From Paractinoplanes atraurantiacus (lineage in GTDB: Bacteria; Actinomycetota; Actinomycetes; Mycobacteriales; Micromonosporaceae): DNA of 64,000 nucleotides. The notes below the pieces were generated by a model. It saw only the letters and a program-made list of their open reading frames with translations. It had not been told where the DNA came from and did not search any database. The stretch spans positions 1 to 64,000 of the forward strand of contig NZ_OBDY01000039.1 in assembly GCF_900215205.1 (NCBI RefSeq), in the 5' to 3' direction. Numbering within the stretch: position 1 is the first letter of the stretch; the number at the start of each line of letters is the position of its first letter. The position numbers and the translations under genes are program-made. Shown here one piece after another: positions 47,820 through 55,701 of this stretch.

Positions 47820-48884
47820 ATGAACGAGGATCCGCGGGCGATCGCCACCCGGCTCACCGAGCTGGACGACGTGACCGGCGTGTGGGCCGTCGCCGGCCGT
47901 CGCCTCGAGGCCGGCGACGCCGCCTTCGTGGCCGGCCTCGGCATCGCCATGTGGCAGCGCCACGGCCAGGACGCGAACCCGCCGTGGCAGTATCGCAGCG
48001 CCTTCGACCACGTGCTCCGGCTGCTGGCGCTGGCGCCGGGCCGGATCGACGAGGCCCTGCGCCTGATGGCGGTGACGATCGACCGGCGCCGAGCCCGGTA
48101 TGCGGCCTCCCTGCTCGCCTCCGCCCACTCCGCCGACGAGCTGACGCAGGTGTTCCGCGGCCCCGCCTCGGACGAGCTGCGCGCCTGCGTCCGGCAGGAG
48201 TCGATACTGCGGTCGGCCGAAATAGGGCACCCGTGGAACGCCCCCTGGCATCCCCTGGCCTGGCTGCCTCCGGCCTTGACGCCGTTGGAGGGCCGGCCCG
48301 GCCTCCCCTCCTACCACGTGAACGGCGGCAGCCGCGACACGCCCGGACTGGCCGTCACCCCGGCCCGCCGGAGCGGCACCGCGCAGCCCGCCCGCGCGAC
48401 GACGACTGAGGCGGAGTCCACCGCCATCGGCACGGCGGTCGCGAACTGGGCCGAGGGCTCGAACGGCCGCATCGAGGCGCGAACCTTCGCTCTGGACGCT
48501 GAACTCCCGCCGGACGCGCTCCCCGCCACCCTGGTGAGCCTCGGTCTGAAGAGCTACCACAAGCCGAAGAGCAGTCCCGGCCCGTGCTCGGCCACCCAGG
48601 CGTGGCAGCAGCTGTTCCTCGCGGCCTCGGGCGGCGGCGCCTACAACGACGGCGACTACGGGGCGTACGGCCGCCTCTTCGCCTGGCAGTCGGTCGCCGC
48701 CCTCGTCGGTGCCCCTCCCGAGACACCGGCGTCCGAGGTGGAGGCCATGGCCCTCGCGAGCAGTTGGCACTGGTTCGCCGGCACCACCAAGTGGTTCGAC
48801 GATGTCGCCTGGGACATCGGGCTGGCCGTCGTCTCCCCCGACCGGCGGCGCCTGGCCGTCCTGGCCGCCACCGACACCGACTGA
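47820..48884 (+). CDS. Actinobacterial hypothetical protein (possibly DUF6183)
   Basis: A 354-residue soluble protein. The first half is helical with HEAT-like character (RYAASLLASAHSADELTQVF). The second half has a conserved-looking end: CSATQAWQQLFLAASGGGAY, then NDGDYGAYGRLFAWQSVAAL, and WHWFAGTTKWFDDVAWDIGL. I think this is the DUF6183 type seen in Streptomyces and relatives but I am not certain. No enzyme motif is visible. It is followed after 7 bp by another gene of unknown function on the same strand, making a two-gene unit. Confidence 0.65.
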   Translation: MNEDPRAIATRLTELDDVTGVWAVAGRRLEAGDAAFVAGLGIAMWQRHGQDANPPWQYRSAFDHVLRLLALAPGRIDEALRLMAVTIDRRRARYAASLLASAHSADELTQVFRGPASDELRACVRQESILRSAEIGHPWNAPWHPLAWLPPALTPLEGRPGLPSYHVNGGSRDTPGLAVTPARRSGTAQPARATTTEAESTAIGTAVANWAEGSNGRIEARTFALDAELPPDALPATLVSLGLKSYHKPKSSPGPCSATQAWQQLFLAASGGGAYNDGDYGAYGRLFAWQSVAALVGAPPETPASEVEAMALASSWHWFAGTTKWFDDVAWDIGLAVVSPDRRRLAVLAATDTD

Positions 48885-48891
48885 GGCGCCG

Positions 48892-49653
48892 ATGTCCCGA
48901 CTGACCTGGATCAACTTCTGGCCGCCGGCCGGCTTCACGGACCGACCGTGGCTCGAGCACCCCGACGAGGACGCGCTGGTGCGCAGCAGCCGGAGTGTGT
49001 GCGAGCTCTACACCGAAGCCGTGGCGCCGGCCGGCCTCCAGGCCCGGCATTCCGAGCTGCGCCTGTTCTGCCAGCACGCCGACGACCTTCTTCTGGAGGT
49101 CGACACCGATCGTGGCGAGGGCTTCGAATGTGCGCGGGCCGAGCTACCACCGGGCATCGCCGAACTGCCCGCGCCCACCCGCGCCGCGCTGGCGCTGGAG
49201 CTGGTCCACGCGGCCGCGTCCAGGCTGGCCCGCGAACGCGGCTGGGACCAGACCGTCCTGGACGCCGCCCGGCAGCACGCCCTCGACAACGGCCTGCGCT
49301 TCCGCTGGCAGGGCCCGCCGAAGACCAGCCCCGACCGCAAACTGACGGCCCACCCGCTCTTCGTCCTCCACGACGACGGCTTCGCCCGGGCCACCATCCA
49401 GATCCGCCGCCGCGCCGACGGCCACCCGCTGGCCACCTCCGAACCGGCCCCGACGAACCTGAGCACGTCGCCCGCTTTCGCCCGCAGCGCCCGCACGCTG
49501 CGCTGGCACGGCAGCCGAAAAGTCACCAGCGACCTGCTCACCATCAGCCTGGACGACTCACCACCCCCGAGCGAGCCGGCTCCCGACGCGCCCGCCGAAG
49601 CACCGGACCTGCCCACCATCGTGGCCCTTCGCCGGAGCAACCGCCGCGACTGA
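48892..49653 (+). CDS. Hypothetical protein
   Basis: A 253-residue protein, ATG 7 bp after the preceding gene's stop. Tryptophan and Arg/Ala-rich, mostly soluble: LTWINFWPPAGFTDRPWLEH at the start, LELVHAAASRLARERGWDQT in the middle, and a Pro-rich tail (SPPPSEPAPDAPAEAPDLPT). I recognise no family. The pairing with the 47820 gene suggests a joint function. Composition and codon use are like the neighbours. Confidence 0.65.
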   Translation: MSRLTWINFWPPAGFTDRPWLEHPDEDALVRSSRSVCELYTEAVAPAGLQARHSELRLFCQHADDLLLEVDTDRGEGFECARAELPPGIAELPAPTRAALALELVHAAASRLARERGWDQTVLDAARQHALDNGLRFRWQGPPKTSPDRKLTAHPLFVLHDDGFARATIQIRRRADGHPLATSEPAPTNLSTSPAFARSARTLRWHGSRKVTSDLLTISLDDSPPPSEPAPDAPAEAPDLPTIVALRRSNRRD

Positions 49654-49660
49654 CCGCCCG

Positions 49661-51136
49661 CTATTCGGTGTCGTGATGCGGGGGCAGCTCGGCCACGAGG
49701 CGGGCGCCGACAGTGGAGTCGGCCACCCGCAGGGTGCCGCCGTGGCGTACGGCGATGTCTCGCGCGATGGCCAGGCCCAGGCCGGCGCCGCCGTGGCTTC
49801 GGTCGCGGGCCTCGTCGGCTCGGGCGAACCGTTCGAAGACGCGTTCCCGCTCCGCGGGTGGGATGCCCGGGCCGTCGTCGTGGACCTCCACTCGTATCAG
49901 GGCCGGCTCCGTTTTCGTGACTGTCACGCTGATCTGGTCGCGGGCGTAGCGGGCCGCGTTGTCCAGCAGGTTGGCCAGCAGCCTGGTCAGCTCGTCCTCG
50001 CGGCCCATCACCAGCGCGGGCTCCCACGCCACCACCATGAACCGCCGGTCCGGCGGCACCCGGTAGGCCCTCTCCTCGGCCAGCTCCCGCGCGATCGCGG
50101 CCACGTCGACCGGCTTGCCGGCGGACGGCGTGGCCCGTTCGAGGCGGGCCAGCAGCAGCAGGTCGTCGGTGAGCCGCTGAAGCCGCCGGGTCATCGCGTG
50201 CAGGCCGTGCAGGTCGGCGGCGCCACCGTCGGCGAGCGCGACCTCGACCGCGCTGCGCAGACCGGCGAGCGGGCTGCGCAGCTCGTGCGCGGCGTCGGCG
50301 ACGAACCGGCGCTGCCGGTCGGCGGCGCCGGCGAGCCGGTCCAGGGTCTCGTTCATGGTGACGGCCAGCCGCGCGATCTCGTCGCCGGTGCGCGGCTGTG
50401 GCACCCGGCTGCTCATGTCGGCGGCGGTGATGCGGGCCAGCTCGGCCCGCATCCGTTCCACCGGGCGCAGCGCACGCCCGGCGGCCCACCAGGCGACCGC
50501 GGCCACCATCAGGACGGCGGCGGGCAGACCCGGGATCAGCCACTGGTCGACGGCGTTCACGGCGTTCTCCGCGGGCAGCGGCGACGCGAGCACGTACACG
50601 GTCGCCGTCACATGCCCCGCTTCGCCGATATTTCGCGCCGCCAAGGTCACCTCACGGCCGTCGAGCCGGCGTCCCTCGTCGTTGGCCGGGGTGGGGAGCA
50701 CGACGCGGATCTGGCCGGTCCATCCCTCCGTCATCAGCGGCGGTATCGGAGGAAAGACAAGACCGCTTTCCCGTACGTAATATGCGAGCCGTTCCTGTGC
50801 CAGCAGTACCCGGCCGTTGCCGTCGACCACCGCGTAGGACTCGGTGTAGTAGGGGAATTGGAGTCCGGCGCCGCGGACGTCGAGTCCCTTCTCCACCCGC
50901 TGCCGGGCCAGCGCGCCCACATCCGCGCTGAGCCTCGCCTCGGGGGTGTCGTAGGTCGCCGCGATGCCGCGGGCCTGCATCTGCGCGGTTTCCAGTGACG
51001 CTTTCATCCGGTTGGCGTAGATCTCGTGGCGCAGCCAGAGCGCCCCGCCGCCGAAGCACAGCGCGGCCGCCACCGCCGCCGCGACCGCCGCCCGGACCCG
51101 GACCGAGGCCGCTCGGGGGAACCGGAGCCTAGGCAC
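49661..51136 (-). CDS. Membrane sensor histidine kinase (EnvZ/CutS type)
   Basis: A 491-residue transmembrane kinase. TM1 (about 12-30, RAAVAAAVAAALCFGGGALW) and TM2 (about 205-226, LIPGLPAAVLMVAAVAWWAA) bracket an extracytoplasmic sensor. HAMP follows (RALRPVERMRAELARITAAD). HisKA has the phospho-His in RRFVADAAHELRSPLAGLRS. HATPase has LLANLLDNAARYAR (N box), VHDDGPGIP (G1) and GGAGLGLAIA (G2). The GTG at 51136 is chosen: it overlaps the regulator's stop by 8 bp and starts the conserved VPRLRFPRAASV. It phosphorylates the OmpR-type regulator encoded just upstream. The signal is unknown; the adjacent Nramp-like gene hints at metals. Confidence 0.9.
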   Translation of the reverse strand: MPRLRFPRAASVRVRAAVAAAVAAALCFGGGALWLRHEIYANRMKASLETAQMQARGIAATYDTPEARLSADVGALARQRVEKGLDVRGAGLQFPYYTESYAVVDGNGRVLLAQERLAYYVRESGLVFPPIPPLMTEGWTGQIRVVLPTPANDEGRRLDGREVTLAARNIGEAGHVTATVYVLASPLPAENAVNAVDQWLIPGLPAAVLMVAAVAWWAAGRALRPVERMRAELARITAADMSSRVPQPRTGDEIARLAVTMNETLDRLAGAADRQRRFVADAAHELRSPLAGLRSAVEVALADGGAADLHGLHAMTRRLQRLTDDLLLLARLERATPSAGKPVDVAAIARELAEERAYRVPPDRRFMVVAWEPALVMGREDELTRLLANLLDNAARYARDQISVTVTKTEPALIRVEVHDDGPGIPPAERERVFERFARADEARDRSHGGAGLGLAIARDIAVRHGGTLRVADSTVGARLVAELPPHHDTE

Positions 51137-51806
51137 GGGCGTCCACCAGCCGGTAGCCCTCACCGCGGACGGTCTCGATGCTGCGCACACCGAACGGCAC
51201 GTCGACGACGCGGCGCAGCGCGGCGACGTACACCTCAATGATGTTGAGATCGCCGTCGTAGGCCGCGTCCCACACCTCGTCCACGATGTCCGCCTTGCTG
51301 ACCGCCGTCCCGGCCCGGCGGGCCAGGCAGGCCAGCACCGCGAACTGCTTGGCGGTGAGCCGGATCGGCGTGGTCCCCCGCGAACAGCGGCGCTGCGCCT
51401 GATCCACGACGAGATCCCCGACGGTCAGCAGCGCCGGCCGGGCGGCCCGACCGCGGCGAAGCAAGGCCCGCACGCGGGCGAGCAGCACTACGTAGGAGAA
51501 GGGCTTCGTCAGATAATCGTCCGCCCCGGTGTCGAGAGCCTCGGCCTCGTCGTATTCGCCGTCCTTGGCCGTGAGCACCAGCACGGGCGTGTCGACTCGC
51601 GACTCGCGCAGCCGGGCACACACCTGGAACCCGTTCATCCGGGGCAGCATCAGGTCGAGGATCACGGCCTGATAGCCGTGCGTCATGGCGAACTCGAGCC
51701 CCGTGCCGCCGTCATGGGCCACATCGACGTCGTAGCCTTCGGCGAGAAGCCCACGACGAAGCGTCTCGGCCAACTCCCGCTCGTCCTCAACAATCAGTAA
51801 CCGCAC
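51129..51806 (-). CDS. OmpR/PhoB-type response regulator
   Basis: A 225-residue regulator. The receiver has LLIVEDERELAETLRRGL (acidic pair), phospho-Asp in YQAVILDLMLPRMNGFQVCA, Thr in VLVLTAKDGEYDE and Lys in DDYLTKPFSYVVLLARV. The winged-helix output domain follows: RCSRGTTPIRLTAKQFAVLA, then SKADIVDEVWDAAYDGDLNI and GVRSIETVRGEGYRLVD. It overlaps the kinase gene by 8 bp and follows the Nramp-like gene by 45 bp on the same strand, so all three may be one transcript with the regulator possibly controlling the carrier. Confidence 0.92.
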   Translation of the reverse strand: MRLLIVEDERELAETLRRGLLAEGYDVDVAHDGGTGLEFAMTHGYQAVILDLMLPRMNGFQVCARLRESRVDTPVLVLTAKDGEYDEAEALDTGADDYLTKPFSYVVLLARVRALLRRGRAARPALLTVGDLVVDQAQRRCSRGTTPIRLTAKQFAVLACLARRAGTAVSKADIVDEVWDAAYDGDLNIIEVYVAALRRVVDVPFGVRSIETVRGEGYRLVDARA

Positions 51807-51851
51807 CGGGCCATCGTGCCAGCCCGCACCTCCGGGTCCCTGAAACAGATT

Positions 51852-53258
51852 TCAGAGTTTCTGCAGCTGGGTGACGACCATGGCGATGGCGAAGAAGCCG
51901 TAGAAGCCGATGGCGGCCAGCATGCCGCCGAGGCGCCAGCCGCGCATGCGGATCGCCGGGGGCAGATCGCGGACGTTCAGGCGGACCAGCAGGATCGAGT
52001 AGAGCAGGGTGACCACCGACGCGGCGCAGGTGGAGACGATCAGCAGGCCCAGGGGCTGGGTGAAGCCGGCCAGCAGGATCGCCGAGCCCAGGGTGATCTC
52101 GGCCCAGACGACCGTCAGGTAGATCCGGGGTTCCGTCCAGCGCGCGGATCCGGTCAGGTAGTTGCGGCGCAGGAAGTCCGACGCCACGCGGCCGATGATG
52201 TCGAGCAGGCCCATCGCGGCGGCCCACAGGGAGACCGCGGCCACGGCCAGGAACAGCAGTTTGAGCCAGCCGCCGACCTGGTCGGCCAGGATGCCGGCCT
52301 CGATGCGCAGGAACGACGTGTCGTTCTTGAGGTCGTCGCGGCCGAACAGGGTCTCGTACGCGAGAAGGCTCATGATGCTGATCGTCACGAAACACACCGC
52401 GACGAACGTGACCAGATGTTCGGTGTTGGCCCTCTTCCACCAGACGCGCCAGCGGCTCAGGTTCTCCTCGTCGGCCGGGAAGAGATAGCGGTCGGCGCCG
52501 GCGGCCTCCTCGCGGCCGGTGATCGGGGAGACGAGCCGGGGGACGTGGGCACCCATGCCGTAGCGCTTGTCGCGGATCCAATTGCTGAGGACCAGATTGT
52601 GTACGCCGCCGGCGCCGGCCGCCCCGATCGCGCTCAGGATGAGGGTGAAGGTGATGCCGTCGGGGATCTGCCCGAACTCGGTGACGGTCGCCTTGGCGGC
52701 GTCGCCCCACGTGGTCAGGGAGATGACGAAGACGACCACGACGAGCAGGAAGAACAGGGTGAGGGCGACCTTGAGGGTCTCGACCCGCTCGACAGTGGTG
52801 TAGACGACCTTGGACAGGGTGAGCAGCAGGCCGACGGCGACCAGGGTGACGATGGTGATCCAGACCGGGTCGCCCCAGCCGGCGAGGTAGGTGAAGACGG
52901 TGGAGCCGCTGGTCGCCCAGCCGGGCCACACGTACTGGAAGGCCCCGGCCAGGCAGATGATGATGCCCCAGCCCTTCCACCAGCGGGAGAAGCCGGCCAC
53001 GACGGTCTGGCCGGTGGCCAGGGTGTAGCGCTCGATCTCCATGTTGATGACGAATTGGACGGCGAGCGTGCAGAAGGCCAGCCAGAGCAGGCCGAGACCG
53101 CCGATCGCGGTCAGGTAGGGCCACAGGATGATCTCGCCGGCGGCCATGCCGATGCCGACGGCGATGACACCGGGGCCGATCATCCGGCGCAGCGGGAGCG
53201 GCTCGGGCAGGGAGACCGTCTGTATGGCCGGGTCGGAGGTGGCGCGCGATCGAGGCAT
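51852..53258 (-). CDS. Nramp-related transporter lacking the canonical metal-binding residues
   Basis: A 468-residue LeuT-fold membrane protein with about 11-12 helices of the Nramp family. Helix 1 reads GPGVIAVGIGMAAGEIILWP: the GPG is there, but the metal-ligating DPGN is replaced by an AAGE-type sequence. Helix 6 reads SAIGAAGAGGVHNLVLSNWI: the MPH motif is missing, only HN remains. The loop WIRDKRYGMGAHVPRLVSP and the insert RYLFPADEENLSRWRVWWKR are subgroup features. Substrate may not be Mn/Fe. A promoter-like TTGACA-18-GATAAC lies 30 bp upstream. Downstream genes encode a two-component system on the same strand. Confidence 0.8.
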   Translation of the reverse strand: MPRSRATSDPAIQTVSLPEPLPLRRMIGPGVIAVGIGMAAGEIILWPYLTAIGGLGLLWLAFCTLAVQFVINMEIERYTLATGQTVVAGFSRWWKGWGIIICLAGAFQYVWPGWATSGSTVFTYLAGWGDPVWITIVTLVAVGLLLTLSKVVYTTVERVETLKVALTLFFLLVVVVFVISLTTWGDAAKATVTEFGQIPDGITFTLILSAIGAAGAGGVHNLVLSNWIRDKRYGMGAHVPRLVSPITGREEAAGADRYLFPADEENLSRWRVWWKRANTEHLVTFVAVCFVTISIMSLLAYETLFGRDDLKNDTSFLRIEAGILADQVGGWLKLLFLAVAAVSLWAAAMGLLDIIGRVASDFLRRNYLTGSARWTEPRIYLTVVWAEITLGSAILLAGFTQPLGLLIVSTCAASVVTLLYSILLVRLNVRDLPPAIRMRGWRLGGMLAAIGFYGFFAIAMVVTQLQKL

Positions 53259-53295
53259 GTCGAACTCCGAGGGGTATGTACGAACCGGTACGTTA

Positions 53296-53325
53296 GTTAT
53301 CCGGTGTGACCGCCACCACTGTCAA
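53296..53325 (-). promoter_or_regulatory. Sigma70-type promoter for the Nramp-like gene
   Basis: Minus strand TTGACA (53325-53320), an 18-bp spacer and GATAAC (53301-53296); transcription would start near 53289, about 30 bases before the ATG at 53258. A perfect -35 hexamer is rare in this GC-rich DNA. Confidence 0.5.
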
Positions 53326-53428
53326 GCGCTGCCCGCCGCCCTCTCTAACGGCTGAAAGTCGGACCGGCCTCTCGACGTACGGGGCCGAAGCTCGCGAACC
53401 TGGTCGAACCGACAGTCAGGAGACCCAC

Positions 53429-53848
53429 GTGAAGCGCTGGACCTGCGCCGTCATGGCCGTCGCCCTCGCCGGAGGATGCAGCGCCCCCGCCACCTCGGCG
53501 CCGCCGGCCGCCCGCAGCGGGATGGGATCCGTCAGCGTCCCCGATCCGTGCACCCTGCTCAGCCGCGACGACGTGACGGAGCTGACCCATCGCGACGTGA
53601 CCCAGATCGACCACGGCGACGGTTACTGCCAGTGGCAGCAGGAGGACGGTCAGCTGGCGGTCTTCGTGAGCCGCACCGATCCGGCCGAGTTCCACAGCAC
53701 GGTCGACGGGATCGGCGACGGCGCGTGCTGGAGCTCCGGGCATCTATACGTGCTCTACGGAACCCTGCAGATCGACGTCTACTCGCGGGGCGGGGACGAC
53801 CTCCCGGACGCCAAGCGGGTCGCCGAGACCGTCATCACCCGGCTGTGA
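53429..53848 (+). CDS. Small secreted lipoprotein (DUF3558-like)
   Basis: A 139-residue lipoprotein from a GTG with AGGAG 6 bp upstream. The signal peptide KRWTCAVMAVALAGGCSAPA contains a lipobox LAGGC whose Cys would be lipidated. The mature part has PDPCTLLSRDDVTELTHRDV and YCQWQQEDGQLAVFVS, then GDGACW. The PCxLL...C.W...C layout resembles DUF3558-type actinobacterial lipoproteins. Function unknown. Its 3' 105 bp overlap the convergent thymidine kinase reading frame. Confidence 0.75.
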   Translation: MKRWTCAVMAVALAGGCSAPATSAPPAARSGMGSVSVPDPCTLLSRDDVTELTHRDVTQIDHGDGYCQWQQEDGQLAVFVSRTDPAEFHSTVDGIGDGACWSSGHLYVLYGTLQIDVYSRGGDDLPDAKRVAETVITRL

Positions 53849-54448
53849 GACCGGATTGAGCGCGTACGGCTGCCCCGCCCGATGATGACGCCGGCACAGC
53901 ACGACATAGCCCACCTCGGCATCGGCGTCGGTGTTGCCCACCACCACCGTGTCCCCGTCGCGCACCATCACCCCGCCGGTCACGCGGGCGTTCATCCGCG
54001 CCGGCTGCCCGCACCAGCACATCGGGTACACCTGGAGCGCCTCGACGATGTCGGCCAGCACCACCAGCCGCGCCGACCCCGGGAACTGCTCCCCGCGGAA
54101 GTCCGACAACAACCCGAACGTGAACACGTCGATGTCGTGGTCGTCCACCAGCGCCGCCAGCTGGTCGACCTGCTCCGGCGACAGGAACTGGGCCTCGTCC
54201 ACGATCACGTGATCGACCCGGGCCCCGTTGTACGACAGCACGCGGTGCACCAGGTCGGTGTCCGCCTCGAACTCGATGGCGTCCGCCTCGAGCCCGATCC
54301 GCGACGACACGATGCCCGCGCCGGCCCGGTCGAGCCGGGTCAGCAGCATGCCCGTACGCCCGCAGGCCGCGTAGGTGTGCCGATATTGCAGCACCATCGT
54401 GCTCTTGCCGCTGTTCATCGCCGCATATCGGTAGTGCAGCTGGGCCAC
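53744..54448 (-). CDS. tdk: Thymidine kinase (type II)
   Basis: A 234-residue kinase phosphorylating thymidine to dTMP (salvage). The start AQLHYRYAAMNSGKSTMVLQ carries the P-loop MNSGKST. DHVIVDEAQFLSPEQVDQLA is the Walker B/catalytic Glu region and VFTFGLLSDFRGEQFPGS the substrate loop. Zinc ligands are in YPMCWCGQPA and VLCRRHH. GTG at 54448 is preferred because family members begin M-x-L-H-Y-R-Y; upstream ATGs add an unconserved leader. The protein continues about 30 residues past CRRHH with a divergent tail (VREVVPAPRVDVDLQGSVEH), which is antisense to the lipoprotein gene end; the original stop may have been lost. Confidence 0.9.
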   Translation of the reverse strand: MAQLHYRYAAMNSGKSTMVLQYRHTYAACGRTGMLLTRLDRAGAGIVSSRIGLEADAIEFEADTDLVHRVLSYNGARVDHVIVDEAQFLSPEQVDQLAALVDDHDIDVFTFGLLSDFRGEQFPGSARLVVLADIVEALQVYPMCWCGQPARMNARVTGGVMVRDGDTVVVGNTDADAEVGYVVLCRRHHRAGQPYALNPVSQPGDDGLGDPLGVREVVPAPRVDVDLQGSVEHV

Positions 54449-54589
54449 CCGTGCTGCCGCCTCTCGTTTCCGTGCAAACCCGAGAAGACTAACGGCAGTC
54501 CGCCCGGCCGCGATCATCGCGCCGCCTCGCACGCCGGGAAGGTCCCATGAAGTACGGTTTTCTCGGCCGACCCGCTACGGTTGGTGACT

Positions 54590-54868
54590 ATGGCTACGTA
54601 CTCCGGCCCCGCCCGGCTCACTCTCGTCGACGGCACCCAGGTGTCCGGCATGGCCTCGCTGAGCACCAACCAGCGCGGCGGCCTCGACAGCTGGGGCGGA
54701 ACCTTCCGCCCGGACCAGGTCTCCGACGAGATCCGCAACGCCGGCGACGGCCTTTCCCTGGAGCTGCCGTACGACCAGACAGGCTCCGTCTCGGTAACCG
54801 GCGTCCGCAAGCTGCTGGCCACCCAGATCCTGGTCTCCCTCACCGGAAGCGGCCCGGCCCCGTTCTGA
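54590..54868 (+). CDS. Small hypothetical protein
   Basis: A 92-residue protein, ATG at 54590 (TTG/GTG at 54581/54584 possible). Sequence ATYSGPARLTLVDGTQVSGM and SLSTNQRGGLDSWGGTFRPD suggest a small beta-barrel, with an OB- or SH3-like alternation of strands and a last strand LATQILVSLTGSG. No known family comes to mind with confidence. Codon bias is normal for the region. It stands divergent from thymidine kinase (141-bp gap). Confidence 0.6.
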   Translation: MATYSGPARLTLVDGTQVSGMASLSTNQRGGLDSWGGTFRPDQVSDEIRNAGDGLSLELPYDQTGSVSVTGVRKLLATQILVSLTGSGPAPF

Positions 54869-54955
54869 TCATTCCGGGCAGTGGGGGTCGGCCTTCTTGG
54901 CCCGGTGCACGTTGATGGTGTGCAGCGGGTCACCGGCGCCCGGGGGGAGGCCGGC
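54869..54955 (-). pseudogene. Possible gene-end fragment on the minus strand
   Basis: About 28 codons ending at TGA (54869-54871) read GDPLHTINVHRAKKADPHCP and have GC third-position bias, but there is no start or upstream domain. It abuts the decayed XRE regulator, so both may be remnants of the same rearrangement. Confidence 0.2.
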
Positions 54956-54959
54956 GGTA

Positions 54960-55317
54960 TTCCACGGCCCGCGTGTCGCGCGCTTTGAACGGAACGTCAC
55001 TGAGCCGGGACACTCTGGAACTGTTCATTGAGGCCTTCCGAATCGGCGACGACGACGCGGAGAAGCTACGGCGTCCAGTTGCACGAATTCCACGTCTGGG
55101 CCATCGGCCTGCGGCTCCCACGCCCGCTGAACCGGCTCGAGTCGACCACGGCTGGTGGGTGGAATGGGTGGACTACCGCGAGGATCTCGACGAGATAGTT
55201 CTCCGCGAGGCGGTGACGCCGGACAGTGACAACATCGTGCACCCGCCCCTTAAACATTTTGTTGACAACAGTTTGTTGAAGTGGTCGGATGGGTGGCATG
55301 ACGCAGGCAAGTACTGA
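54960..55317 (+). pseudogene. Decayed XRE-family regulator
   Basis: Only parts of a helix-turn-helix regulator of the actinobacterial XRE type remain. VSRALNGTSLSRDTLELFIE, then AFRIGDDDAEKLRR, is the usual second half of the DNA-binding domain, but the first half is missing. The frame then yields unrelated PVARIPRLGHRPAAP. Another frame over the same bases gives LHEFHVWAIGLRLPRPLNRL, like the sensor part of intact relatives. The first frame then resumes with WWVEWVDYREDLDEIVLREA and ends VDNSLLKWSDGW, matching the family's C-terminus. Internal deletion and frameshifts are the best reading. The stop falls 20 bp inside the next gene. Confidence 0.65.
55260..55290 (+). promoter_or_regulatory. 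Promoter with palindromic -35 (TGTTGACAACA) and probable leaderless start
   Basis: TGTTGACAACA (55260-55270) is an 11-bp perfect palindrome containing TTGACA. After a 17-bp spacer comes TCGGAT (55285-55290) as a weak -10. The expected start point, about 55297, coincides with the ATG at 55298, so the transcript may be leaderless. The palindrome may also be an operator. Confidence 0.5.
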
Positions 55318-55690
55318 GTTCGCCGCCCTGAACCGCATCGCGGAGCGGCACGCCGCCACCGACGAGCAGCGGCGCCGGGCCGTGCATCCCACCGCTGTCG
55401 AGCCGCACGAGGCCGTACGGCTGGCGGCCGGCCTGGCCCTGGGGACCATCGAGGCCGACCTCGGCGAGCCCGACCTGGACGACGACGACCTCCTCGCGGC
55501 GCTGGCGCTGATCGCGCAGGTGCGGGCCGACGTGGACCAGCTGGAACTCGGGCTGCTGGACGCCGCCCGCGGGCGCGAGCTGACCTGGCAGGGCATCGCC
55601 CAGGGCATGGGCCTCAACAGCGCCCAGGCCGCCAAGCAGCGCCGCGACCGCCTGGCCGAGCGGTCACCGCAAGGGTTCGACGGCCGCTAA
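55298..55690 (+). CDS. Small helix-turn-helix DNA-binding protein
   Basis: A 130-residue acidic-then-basic protein: a helical N-terminal two-thirds (LIAQVRADVDQLELGLLDAA) and a C-terminal helix-turn-helix, RELTWQGIAQGMGLNSAQAA, then KQRRDRLAER. The TWQxIAxxMGLxSxQAAxQRxxRL pattern is widespread in small actinobacterial DNA-binding proteins of unknown role. ATG at 55298 is preferred over ATG 55289 given the promoter position. A palindrome TGTTGACAACA overlaps the -35, fitting autoregulation. Confidence 0.75.
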   Translation: MTQASTEFAALNRIAERHAATDEQRRRAVHPTAVEPHEAVRLAAGLALGTIEADLGEPDLDDDDLLAALALIAQVRADVDQLELGLLDAARGRELTWQGIAQGMGLNSAQAAKQRRDRLAERSPQGFDGR

Positions 55691-55701
55691 GATGCCCGTC
55701 G

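Noticed and set aside
47820..49653. Toxin-immunity or anti-phage two-gene module
   Set aside because: Neither protein shows a nuclease, deaminase, NTPase or other effector motif; there is no basis beyond adjacency.
53284..53297. GTAC-N6-GTAC repeat upstream of the Nramp-like gene as an operator
   Set aside because: GTAC is itself a palindrome and common in this DNA, so the pair carries little information.
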